This document shows, piece after piece, positions 7,267-15,391 of a DNA stretch of 64,000 bases. Origin of the DNA: Oxynema aestuarii AP17. Its GTDB lineage: Bacteria; Cyanobacteriota; Cyanobacteriia; Cyanobacteriales; Laspinemataceae. The position numbers and the translations under genes were made by a program. The stretch covers positions 1,364,001-1,428,000 of the forward strand of contig NZ_CP051167.1 of NCBI RefSeq assembly GCF_012295525.1. Reading direction: 5' to 3'. Each line of letters opens with the position of its first letter. Position 1 is the stretch's first letter. The notes below the pieces were generated by a model, which was given only the letters and a program-made list of their open reading frames with translations, had not been told where the DNA came from and made no database searches.

Positions 7267-9492
7267 GTGAGTTACTGCCTAAATCCCCATTGTCCCAAGC
7301 CAGCAGACCCCGTAAATGCTGACAATCGGATCTGTCGGCATTGCGGTTCGGCCTTGTTATTACCGCAAGGATATCGCGTCAGCCATCTGTTGGGAGAAGG
7401 GGGTTTTGCCAAAACCTTCGAGTTGTCCTGTTCGGGGCGATCGCCCAAAGTCTTAAAAGTCCTGCTCGATACCAACCCGAAAGCGATCGCCCTGTTTCGG
7501 CGAGAAGCTCAAGTCCTCAGTTCCCTCAACCATCCCGGAATCCCCCACGTCGAACCCGACGGCTATTTCACCTTTTGGCCGCGCGACAGTCACCAACCCC
7601 TGCACTGTTTGGTGATGGAAAAAATCGAAGGGACGAACCTCGAACAGTGGATGCACGGGCGCTACCACCAACCGATCGCCACGGACCTCGCCGTGCGCTG
7701 GTTCGTCCAACTGGTCGAAATCCTCGATCGCGTCCACCGCCAGCACTATTTCCACCGAGATATCAAACCGTCCAATATCATGCTGCAACCGGACGGACAA
7801 CTCGCCTTAATCGACTTTGGCAGCGCTCGCGAAGTCACCGGAACCTACCTCGTCAAAGTGGGAGGCGGCCAAAAAATGACCGGGATTGTCTCGCCGGGTT
7901 ACACCCCCCCGGAACAGTCCAACGGCAAAGCCGTCCCTCAATCGGATTTCTTCGCCCTGGGGCGCACCTTCATCTATTTACTCACCGGGAAAGAACCGGG
8001 GGAGTTTCCCGAAGACAGCCGCACGGGTCAACTCCTGTGGCGCGATCGCGCGGGGCGCGCTTTGGTGGGGCGCGATCGCCAAACCCAAGCCCTCGCGGAC
8101 TTGATCGACTACACGATCGCCACTTTCCCCGGCAATCGCCCCCAAAATACTCAGGTGATCTTGCAGTGCTTGCAAGACATCGCCCGTCAAACGCCCCAGT
8201 TCGGCTCAACCCCCCCCCCGACCACTCCCAACCCCGCCCCAAAGGCCGGAAACGGACGATCGCCCCATCCGGCGATCGCCCGGATTCGCACCTACTATTC
8301 TGGGGTCGCGGTTCCCGCCAAATTACAACAATTCGCCCCGGCCCGCCATTCCCGGCGCCGTTCGCGCACGAAGCAGAAACGCAAGCGGATCGCACGGTTC
8401 AAAAACCTATTAGCGGGGGGCTTCGTGCTCGGCGTCGGCTTGAGTGCCACTCATTTTTACGGTTACCTGGACTTTCCGCCACTTTCGCGGGCGATCGCGT
8501 CGCTGTCTCAACCCCAGACCCCCATCACCGAAGTCGCGGTCAAGTCCCAAATCGACCTCGGACTCGGGCCGTCGTCCGCCCAACGGATCGCAGCCCCGGA
8601 ACTGAAATTAGTCAAAACCCTCAATACCTTATGGGCCGTGAATTCCGTCGCCCTCAATCCGAATCTCGGGGCGATCGCCAGTGGCACCGCCGATAAAATG
8701 GTTACCATTTGGGACTGGCAAACTGGGGAAACTCGCTACACCCTCTCCGGACATACCCAACAAATCTGGTCCGTGGCGATCGCCCCCGACGGCAACACCC
8801 TCGCCAGTGCCAGCGCCGACGGCAGTATCAAACTCTGGAATCCCCGTAACGGCGAACTTTTACGCACCCTCACCGGACATCAAATGTCCGTCCTCAGCGT
8901 CGCTTTCAGTCCCGACAGCCAACGGCTGGCCAGTGGCGGCTACGAAAATGAAATTAAACTGTGGAATCCGACCACGGGCCAACTACTGCATACCCTCGTC
9001 GGACATCAAGGCTGGGTGTTTGCCGTCGCCTTTTCTCCGGATAACGAGCGCCTCGCCAGTGGCAGCCTCGATCGCACGATCAAGATCTGGCACCTCGGAA
9101 CTGGGGAGTTAATGCAAACCTTGACCCTGGGATCCGAACGGGTGCGCTCGATCGCCTTCAGTCCCGACGGTCAACTGATTGCCGGGGGGCGCGGCGACGG
9201 TCGGATCGAGATTTGGCATCTCAATAGTGGCCGACGGTTGGCAATTTTATACGGTCATTCCGATGCGGTTTACACTCTCGCCTTCGACCCGCAGGGGCAA
9301 CGGCTCGTCAGTGGGGGCGGTCCGTTGGATCCGACGATCAAACTGTGGCAGCTCTCGACGGGGGAACTGCTGCAGGTCATAGAAAGTCATACAGGTACAG
9401 TACACTCCCTCGCGATCGCCGCCGACGGCAAGCGACTGGTGAGCGGCAGTGAAGACAATACGATTCAACTGTGGCAGTTGCTTTCCCCCTGA
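7267..9492 (+). CDS. Ser/Thr protein kinase with N-terminal zinc ribbon and C-terminal WD40 propeller
   Basis: Predicted transmembrane signalling kinase of 741 residues. Residues 1-30 form a Cys-rich ribbon (CLNPHCP ... CRHCG). The kinase domain spans about 35-300, with glycine loop LGEGGFAKTF, Lys in KVLKVLLD, HRDIKPSN, DFGSA and PPEQ. A basic linker follows, then one membrane segment at about 380-400, then seven WD40 repeats from about 450 to the end (SPDGxxLASGSxDxTIKLW). Family knowledge: WD40-fused Hanks kinases are common in filamentous cyanobacteria, and the propeller probably senses or docks partners outside the membrane. The start is GTG 7267; the ribbon must be included. A paralogue with the same architecture lies at 44894-47092. 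Targets are unknown. Confidence 0.9.
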   Translation: MSYCLNPHCPKPADPVNADNRICRHCGSALLLPQGYRVSHLLGEGGFAKTFELSCSGRSPKVLKVLLDTNPKAIALFRREAQVLSSLNHPGIPHVEPDGYFTFWPRDSHQPLHCLVMEKIEGTNLEQWMHGRYHQPIATDLAVRWFVQLVEILDRVHRQHYFHRDIKPSNIMLQPDGQLALIDFGSAREVTGTYLVKVGGGQKMTGIVSPGYTPPEQSNGKAVPQSDFFALGRTFIYLLTGKEPGEFPEDSRTGQLLWRDRAGRALVGRDRQTQALADLIDYTIATFPGNRPQNTQVILQCLQDIARQTPQFGSTPPPTTPNPAPKAGNGRSPHPAIARIRTYYSGVAVPAKLQQFAPARHSRRRSRTKQKRKRIARFKNLLAGGFVLGVGLSATHFYGYLDFPPLSRAIASLSQPQTPITEVAVKSQIDLGLGPSSAQRIAAPELKLVKTLNTLWAVNSVALNPNLGAIASGTADKMVTIWDWQTGETRYTLSGHTQQIWSVAIAPDGNTLASASADGSIKLWNPRNGELLRTLTGHQMSVLSVAFSPDSQRLASGGYENEIKLWNPTTGQLLHTLVGHQGWVFAVAFSPDNERLASGSLDRTIKIWHLGTGELMQTLTLGSERVRSIAFSPDGQLIAGGRGDGRIEIWHLNSGRRLAILYGHSDAVYTLAFDPQGQRLVSGGGPLDPTIKLWQLSTGELLQVIESHTGTVHSLAIAADGKRLVSGSEDNTIQLWQLLSP

Positions 9493-9605
9493 CGGGCGAT
9501 CGCCGCCGACCCCCTCATTTTTCCCCTTCAGGGATGACTCGTGCAACCGTATAATAAGAGACAGATGGCGAGTTAAGGTGCCAGTGTAGGTAGGGGGAAT
9601 GCGGT

Positions 9606-10298
9606 TTGCAAGCCAAGGAGATTGAAAATCAACTGAAAGAACTCATCGCAATCGCATCTTGCATCGAGCCTGCCTTGGCCTACAGGTTAGATCAAATTCG
9701 GCGTTGGATTAAAGACATCAAACCCGGTTCTCTTACTCAGAAAAAAGTTTTGATGGATTTTTTGTTGGAATTGATTTACGATGCCCAATTTTGGCTGGAT
9801 TTAAAAATTCTGACGCCGGAAGAACGGGAGGAATTTTTCGATCGCATTGCACCGACCACTCGTTATTGGTACGAAGATTTATTTTATAAATGGTTTAGCG
9901 AACGCGATCGCAAGTTTTATACATGGAAACAAAAGTTAAGATCCGGCGAATTCGACCGCGAAGACGCTGAAATTGTCAATTCGATTGCCTCTCAAATTGA
10001 AAGCTGTGAAGGGACGATCGTCTATCGTTACGTTGCCGATTTGTCCATGGCGACGGACGCGATCGTCAGCAGTCCGACGGGACAACCCCTGTGCGTCCAA
10101 CTGACCAGCATGTCCGATCGCTTCGCTCAAAACAAATACGAGCAGTGGGAAAAAACCCTCCGCGAATGGGGGATCGAACGGGGAATCTTTGTGAGTTACA
10201 ATCCCGGAGGTGATGATTTTATCCTGAAATTAGTCAATGTTGTTTTATACAACAGCAAAAATTTGCCCGCCCAAAAATATCTCAAATTCAGTTTTTAA
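9606..10298 (+). CDS. uncharacterised 230-residue protein
   Basis: I cannot name the family. The N-terminal 140 residues are helical and charged, with many aromatic residues (FWLDLKIL, RYWYEDLFYKWF). The C-terminal half looks alpha/beta, with TDAIVSSPTGQPLCVQLTS resembling the core of the PD-(D/E)xK nuclease fold but with QxT where an active enzyme has ExK. That resemblance is only an inference. The start used is TTG 9606 with a G-rich stretch upstream (9593-9597); the next in-frame Met would cut the conserved-looking N-terminus. It ends 65 bases before the next gene and may be co-transcribed with it. Confidence 0.65.
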   Translation: MQAKEIENQLKELIAIASCIEPALAYRLDQIRRWIKDIKPGSLTQKKVLMDFLLELIYDAQFWLDLKILTPEEREEFFDRIAPTTRYWYEDLFYKWFSERDRKFYTWKQKLRSGEFDREDAEIVNSIASQIESCEGTIVYRYVADLSMATDAIVSSPTGQPLCVQLTSMSDRFAQNKYEQWEKTLREWGIERGIFVSYNPGGDDFILKLVNVVLYNSKNLPAQKYLKFSF

Positions 10299-10363
10299 AG
10301 CTTTTAAAGCCGATTTAGTCTTTTTCTTTGACCTCCATCAAACAAGCGTTAATAAACAGTTAC

Positions 10364-10969
10364 ATGGTGACTACAAGCAGCATTTCCCGCGAAGAGCGCC
10401 TGGCGAAAGTTTGGCAATCTTTACAAACGGTCGAAAAGTTTCAACAGGAACGAGTCCGGTTTGGGGTCGATCGCGTGAATCTTCACGTTGAAGACGTAGA
10501 CGGAGAGTGGCTGGAAAATTGGGGAGAAGACACCGACGGGAACGAACGGGAGGCGATCGCCTTACAACCGTGGTTCGAGGGTCAATTCCCCTTCGACTGG
10601 CAGCCGAAGGACATTCTCGGCGAGTCAACCCCGGGTCTGGGGTCGGAATCCGGGGCGATCGCGCGGACCAAAATTCTCGAATTAGAAGGCAATCCCGAAC
10701 AACCCCTGGCGGTGACCGTCACCCTGCAACCTCGGGGGGAGAATGCCGTGCAAATCGGGGTAAAATTACAACCGTTGTGGCACGATGGGAACCTGCCGGA
10801 ATACACCAAATTGGTGCGATCGCTCCCGGAAGGAGATCTCCTCGATAAGGCGATCGCCGACGGTCGCAACCGAGACCTCTCCCTCGACTTCGAGACGACT
10901 CTCGCCGAGCCATTCACCATCGAAATTGTCTCGGATCTCGGCAACGTTACCCTTCATTTCCACGCTTAA
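10364..10969 (+). CDS. uncharacterised 201-residue protein
   Basis: No firm family. The C-terminal half has alternating beta-strand patterns (AVTVTLQPRGE, AVQIGVKLQPL, DLSLDFETTL, FTIEIVSDLGNVTLHF) that recall the C-terminal region of cyanobacterial DUF1822 proteins, but the match is too loose to claim. The N-terminus is helical and charged. There is no signal peptide or membrane segment. ATG 10364 is preferred over the upstream TTG 10328, which gives a poorly composed N-terminus. It sits between the 230-residue protein and the radical SAM gene on the same strand. Confidence 0.6.
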   Translation: MVTTSSISREERLAKVWQSLQTVEKFQQERVRFGVDRVNLHVEDVDGEWLENWGEDTDGNEREAIALQPWFEGQFPFDWQPKDILGESTPGLGSESGAIARTKILELEGNPEQPLAVTVTLQPRGENAVQIGVKLQPLWHDGNLPEYTKLVRSLPEGDLLDKAIADGRNRDLSLDFETTLAEPFTIEIVSDLGNVTLHFHA

Positions 10970-11088
10970 TTTTCACGCTTACAGGGGGCGGCGATCGCCG
11001 ATTGGCTCCGAGATCGGGGAGTTGTGCGGATTTCCCACAACCCTCCGTCCGGCGATCTCGCACCACCCTCTTTCCTGGGATACTCTCC

Positions 11089-12429
11089 ATGAGTCAGCAC
11101 TCGATCCAACCCGCTCGAATTACGAAAGTCTTACCCGATTCGATCGCTGCCGAAATCGGTCTCGAACCGGGAGATGCGATCGTGGCGATCGACCGTCAAC
11201 CCCCCCGCGACTTAATCGATTACCAATTTCTCTGCGCCGAAGAATTCCTCGAACTCCAAATCCTCGACGCCAAAGGCAAAACTCACTATATCGAAATCGA
11301 GAAAGACTACGACGAAGACCTCGGACTCGAATTTGAAACCGCCTTATTTGACGGACTGATTCAATGCAACAATCGCTGTCCGTTCTGCTTCATCGACCAA
11401 AAACCGCCGGGGATGCGCAATACCCTCTATCTCAAAGATGACGATTACCGCCTCAGCTTTCTCTACGGGTCCTATCTGACCCTGACCAACATTACCGAAA
11501 AAGAATGGCAGCGCATCGAGCAAATGCGCCTGTCTCCCCTCTACGTTTCCGTTCACGCCACCGAAGCGGATATTCGCACTCGCCTGCTCAAAAACCCGCG
11601 CGCCGCTCTCATTCTCGACCAATTGCAGTGGTTTCAAGAGCGCCGCTTGCAAATTCACGCCCAAGTGGTCGTCTGTCCTGGCATTAATGACGGGATCCAC
11701 CTCGATCGCACCTTGCAAGATTTAGCCAAATTTGGTGGCGGCGAGATCCCCGCCGTGGTTTCGGCGGCGGTGGTTCCGGTGGGACTGACCCGCTTTCGCC
11801 CCCCGGAAGACGAATTAATCCCGGTTTCGCCGGAAAAAGCCCGGGAAGTCATCGAACAAGTCCGCCGTTGGCAAGCTCAATTCCGCGATCGCCTCGGTTC
11901 TACCTTTGCTTGGCTCGCAGACGAATGGTTTCTGATTGCGGGAGAAGACCTCCCCCCCGCCTCGGAGTACGAAGATTATCCCCAAATTGGTAATGGGGTC
12001 GGTTCGATCCGCCAGTTTCTCGAAGCGTTCGATCGCGCCTCCGTCGCTCTTCCCAAAGCGATCGCCCCGTCTCGTTGCTTGACTTGGGTGGTCGGAAACG
12101 CTGTAGAACGGGCGTTCGAGCCAATTTGCGATCGTCTCAACCGGGTTGAAGGGTTGCAGGTTCGCATGGTCGCGCTCAATAGCAATTTTTGGGGACAGTC
12201 GATGAGTGTCACCGGAGTGCTGACGGGCCAAGACTTGCTCGAAGGTTTGCAGGATCGAGGGTTGGGGGACGGTTTGTTGCTTCCCGACGTGATGCTCAAA
12301 CAGGGAGAAACCCGCTTTTTAGACGATCTGACCGTGGAGCAGTTGGCGGTCGCTCTCAACGTTCCCGTGATTCCCGTGAGCGGAATTGACGGGTTAATTG
12401 AAGCGTGCGCTCGGGGGAAAGTTGTTTAG
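11089..12429 (+). CDS. radical SAM/DUF512 Fe-S protein with PDZ-like N-terminus (TIGR03279 type)
   Basis: Cyanobacteria and clostridia share this two-domain family of unknown reaction. The 446-residue product starts with a PDZ-like region (ARITKVLPDSIAAEIGLEPGDAIVAID). The radical-SAM-like core holds the cluster motif CNNRCPFCFID near residue 90, and a C-terminal DUF512 region contains VVPVGLTRFR. The cysteine spacing CxxxCxxC is the SAM-radical signature. The start is ATG 11089. The gene is highly conserved in photosynthetic cyanobacteria, which suggests a core role, but no substrate is known to me. Confidence 0.87.
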   Translation: MSQHSIQPARITKVLPDSIAAEIGLEPGDAIVAIDRQPPRDLIDYQFLCAEEFLELQILDAKGKTHYIEIEKDYDEDLGLEFETALFDGLIQCNNRCPFCFIDQKPPGMRNTLYLKDDDYRLSFLYGSYLTLTNITEKEWQRIEQMRLSPLYVSVHATEADIRTRLLKNPRAALILDQLQWFQERRLQIHAQVVVCPGINDGIHLDRTLQDLAKFGGGEIPAVVSAAVVPVGLTRFRPPEDELIPVSPEKAREVIEQVRRWQAQFRDRLGSTFAWLADEWFLIAGEDLPPASEYEDYPQIGNGVGSIRQFLEAFDRASVALPKAIAPSRCLTWVVGNAVERAFEPICDRLNRVEGLQVRMVALNSNFWGQSMSVTGVLTGQDLLEGLQDRGLGDGLLLPDVMLKQGETRFLDDLTVEQLAVALNVPVIPVSGIDGLIEACARGKVV

Positions 12430-12580
12430 TTTTTTGCCAAGTTTGCCGACTTTCCCCGGCGACCTCCCTCGACTCGCGGAAATTAACAATTTTATTTTTA
12501 AAATAGCTTTCAATTATAACTTAATTCATATTCAAAAACAATCTACATAAAGATTGTTAACAAAACGCGATCGAATCGAG

Positions 12581-12613
12581 TATACTGCGCTTTAGATATA
12601 TCAATTTGATATA
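12581..12613 (+). promoter_or_regulatory. PadR gene promoter with palindromic operator
   Basis: TATACT at 12581-12586 is a good -10, placing the transcript start near 12593. TATATCA-ATT-TGATATA (12597-12613) is a perfect 7-bp inverted repeat covering the start region and ending one base before the ATG at 12615. PadR proteins bind such AT-rich dyads, so autorepression is likely. The leader would be only about 22 bases and has no RBS. Confidence 0.6.
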
Positions 12614-12614
12614 A

Positions 12615-13127
12615 ATGCTCGAACTCGCCGCTTTAGGTTTGCTGCAACGAGAACCGCTTCACGGTTATAAGTTAAAGCAAGACCTAGAACTTTTTGTCAG
12701 TAGCTGTATTAGCGTCAACTACGGCGCCATTTATCCCCTGCTCAAACGGTTGGAGGAACGGGGTTATATCCTCGGCGAGAGGATAGAAAAGGGAGAGACT
12801 GGAATCAGTCGCAAGATTTATCAAATTACGGAAAAAGGGCGCGATCGCTGGCGTCAAAAGATGCTTGAATTGCCGAAAGAAAGCTGGGTCAACAGTCGTT
12901 CTCGATTTGGAATTAAGTTTTTTTTCTTCAGCGATTTGCACCCAGAAGAACGACAAAATTTAATTGATAAACGGATAATTGCTTGCCGTTTGCGATTAAA
13001 AGAATTTGAGGATAAATCAATTCCAGGCGATCCCTATCGGGCTAATATCTGGAAACGGCATTTATGGTTGTTGCGTTCGGAGATTGATTGGTTGGAAGAC
13101 GTGCGATCGCAAGAAGGGGAAAGTTGA
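12615..13127 (+). CDS. PadR-family transcriptional regulator
   Basis: DNA-binding repressor of 170 residues. The N-terminal winged helix shows the PadR pattern: LAALGLLQREPLHGYKLKQDLE, then SCISVNYGAIYPLLKRLEERGYI and the wing RKIYQITEKGRDRW. A C-terminal helical part (residues 90-165) should mediate dimerisation. PadR proteins often control neighbouring multidrug efflux genes, and an RND efflux operon starts 450 bases downstream on the same strand, so control of that operon is a reasonable inference. The start ATG 12615 lies directly behind the palindromic operator and has no Shine-Dalgarno sequence. Confidence 0.9.
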   Translation: MLELAALGLLQREPLHGYKLKQDLELFVSSCISVNYGAIYPLLKRLEERGYILGERIEKGETGISRKIYQITEKGRDRWRQKMLELPKESWVNSRSRFGIKFFFFSDLHPEERQNLIDKRIIACRLRLKEFEDKSIPGDPYRANIWKRHLWLLRSEIDWLEDVRSQEGES

Positions 13128-13216
13128 GACATCGAGGGAGAAGATGGGGAGAGAAAAGGGAAGAGGTCAAAGGTTAGAAAATCTGAGATCGGGGCGATCG
13201 CGCCTTGGCTGACGGG

Positions 13217-13232
13217 TCACCCAATCGGGTGA
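13217..13232. promoter_or_regulatory. 16-bp palindrome, copy 1 (possible operator)
   Basis: TCACCCAATCGGGTGA is palindromic except at the centre and differs in one base from the copy at 13343-13358. It is located between the PadR gene and the RND efflux operon. Confidence 0.5.
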
Positions 13233-13342
13233 GACAAGTGCAGGAAGACAAAAGAGAGGAGTGATGATTAGAGTAGGAGTTATCTCCGAGAAATGAGTTC
13301 GATCGCCGTAAAAAAGGGCTAAAAGGGCGATCGAGAGACCTC

Positions 13343-13358
13343 TCACCCGATCGGGTGA
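13343..13358. promoter_or_regulatory. 16-bp perfect palindrome, copy 2 (possible operator)
   Basis: TCACCCGATCGGGTGA is a perfect palindrome. The two copies start 126 bases apart, about twelve helical turns, which would put bound dimers on the same DNA face. Confidence 0.5.
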
Positions 13359-13575
13359 AGGAATTGCGGGGGAGTAAACCTGATTTTGGGCGATTGAAAA
13401 TAGACCCCTGGAGCGGGGGGTGTGAAGTGTGAACGATCGCTATCGAAGCAGTAAAATCAATCGGCGATCGCGATCTTCAATAAGTTCATTTGCGGTTCTC
13501 GAAAATTCAGGTTAAAAACCTCACTGAAGTTATCAAAAAACACACTTGCAGTCGATCGATGGAGGGGCGAACGTC

Positions 13576-15381
13576 ATGGAGCGTTCCAGAAGGCAAAATC
13601 CTACAGTAGAACTTGAAGAAAAGGATGCGAAACTCGAAGGCGATCGCCCCTTCGAGACGGAGGAGAAAGGAAAGGAAATGGAATCGGAGCCAAAATCGAA
13701 ACGAGGGGGGCGTGGGAAGTGGAACCCGGCCCGATCGCTCCGATTGAAAAATAACAAACAGCTATTGATTTGGCTGCTCGTGGCGATCGCCCTCGGGGTC
13801 GGCGGTACTTTTGGCTGGCAGTGGTGGAGCGGGCGCCAGTCCGGAGGAGCCAATAGCGCTCAGTCGGCGCCGGGAGGAGGGCAACCGTCCGGGGTGCCCG
13901 TGCGGGTTTCTCCGGTCGAGATGACCTTGTTGAGGGAAACCTCAGATTTTGTCGGCAACTTGGAAGCGCGCCAGTCCGTGGAGATCCAGTCGGAGAGCTC
14001 GGGAAGAGTCAGCGAGATTTACATCCGCGACGGCGATCGCGTCGGCCAAGGGGATCCCCTGGTCAAGATCGACGCGCGGGATGCCGAAGTACAGTTACAG
14101 CAAGCCCGAGCCGCCCAAGCTAGCGCCGAAGCGAGATTAGAGGAATTGCGCGCCGGACCGCGCCGGGAGGCGATCGCCTCGGCCCGGGCGCGACTGCAAC
14201 AAGCCGAAGCCCAACTTGCCGAACTCAGAGCCGGAAATCGACCGCAAGAGATCGCCCAAGCCAGAGCGCGCTTGGAACGGGCGCGATCGAAACTGGACGC
14301 CTTGCGCGGCGGCAGTCGTAGCGACGAAATCGCCCAAGCCGAAGCCGCGTTAGAAGAAGCGAAAGCGCGGGTGGAGTTGAGTGCGAAGCGGGTGGAGCGC
14401 AATCGAGAACTGCTCGCCGAAGGAGCGATCGCCCGGGACACCTTCGACGCCGTACAGACAGAAAACGAACAGGCGCGAGCGAGTGTGGAACGGGCGCGCC
14501 AACGGATCGAAGAACTCGAACGGGCGCGACAAGAAGACATCGAGCAAGCGGAAGCCGAAGAACGGGAAGCGCGAGAAGCCTTTGACTTGCAGCGCGCCGG
14601 GGCTCGTCCGGAAGAGATCGCCCAAGCCGAGGCGATCGTCGCCGAACGAGAACAAGCCTTGCGCGAACTGGAAAACGGAACGCGACCGGAGGCGATCGCC
14701 GCCGCCGAAGCGCAAGTGTCCGAGGCGATCGCCCGGGTACGCGCCGCCCAAGTCCAATTAGAAGATACCGTCGTCTTCGCCCCCTTCTCGGGAACTGTGG
14801 GGGATGTCACCGTCAAACTTGGGGATTACGTGGATTCCGGCGATCGCCTGACCACCTTGACACAAAATCAGGCATTAGAACTCGAAATGCCGATCCCCGT
14901 GGAACGACTCGCCGAGTTGAGAACCGGATTGCCCGTAGAAATCACCGATAGCGCGGGCAACCCCTTAGCCGAAGGTCGCATCAGCTTCGTCTCGCCGACG
15001 ATCGATCGCGACTCCCAAACAGTCCTGGCGAAAGCGAGTTTCGACAATGCCAAAGGACAACTGATCGACGGGCAGTTCGTGCGCGCCAAAGTGATTTGGG
15101 AACAGCGCCCCAATAGCGTCGTAGTACCGAGTAACGCCATTATCTTTCAAGGGCAAGATCGCTTCGTGTTCGTGGCCCGGGGGAGCGACCCGCAAGTTGC
15201 CGAACGCCGCGCCGTCAAACTCGGAACCGTCCAGGGCGATCGCTCCGAAATCCTCGAAGGACTCCGACCCGGCGACCAACTGATCGTCTCCGGCTTGCAG
15301 AAACTCGCCGACGGCGCCCCAATCATGCCTCTGGGCGACCCCCAAGCCGACGCCAGCCCCGCGACTGAAGCCCAACCGTAA
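13576..15381 (+). CDS. RND efflux periplasmic adaptor (HlyD/MFP family)
   Basis: Membrane-fusion subunit of a tripartite efflux pump. The 601-residue product has a charged cytoplasmic N-terminus of about 65 residues, one membrane anchor (LLIWLLVAIALGVGGTFGW), a biotinyl-lipoyl half-motif (SVEIQSESSGRVSEIYIRDG), and a long coiled-coil hairpin built from 26-residue units beginning E-L-R-A-G-x-R (three ascending near residues 188-265, two descending near 340-395). The second lipoyl half (VVFAPFSGTVGDVTVKLGD) and a beta-barrel domain follow. ATG 13576 is chosen because GGAGGGG lies 9 bases upstream; the upstream TTG has no RBS. The stop is 10 bases before the pump gene, so the two form an operon. 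Confidence 0.92.
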   Translation: MERSRRQNPTVELEEKDAKLEGDRPFETEEKGKEMESEPKSKRGGRGKWNPARSLRLKNNKQLLIWLLVAIALGVGGTFGWQWWSGRQSGGANSAQSAPGGGQPSGVPVRVSPVEMTLLRETSDFVGNLEARQSVEIQSESSGRVSEIYIRDGDRVGQGDPLVKIDARDAEVQLQQARAAQASAEARLEELRAGPRREAIASARARLQQAEAQLAELRAGNRPQEIAQARARLERARSKLDALRGGSRSDEIAQAEAALEEAKARVELSAKRVERNRELLAEGAIARDTFDAVQTENEQARASVERARQRIEELERARQEDIEQAEAEEREAREAFDLQRAGARPEEIAQAEAIVAEREQALRELENGTRPEAIAAAEAQVSEAIARVRAAQVQLEDTVVFAPFSGTVGDVTVKLGDYVDSGDRLTTLTQNQALELEMPIPVERLAELRTGLPVEITDSAGNPLAEGRISFVSPTIDRDSQTVLAKASFDNAKGQLIDGQFVRAKVIWEQRPNSVVVPSNAIIFQGQDRFVFVARGSDPQVAERRAVKLGTVQGDRSEILEGLRPGDQLIVSGLQKLADGAPIMPLGDPQADASPATEAQP

Positions 15382-15391
15382 GCCGCCAGCC

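Noticed and set aside
7341-8696. 451-codon frame inside the first kinase gene
   Set aside because: Shadow frame in GC-rich coding DNA; low-complexity Arg/Pro composition and no domain, while the overlapping kinase frame has all motifs.
14019-14816. 265-codon minus-strand frame opposite the efflux adaptor
   Set aside because: Ser/Ala/Arg-only composition mirrors the coiled-coil repeats on the other strand.
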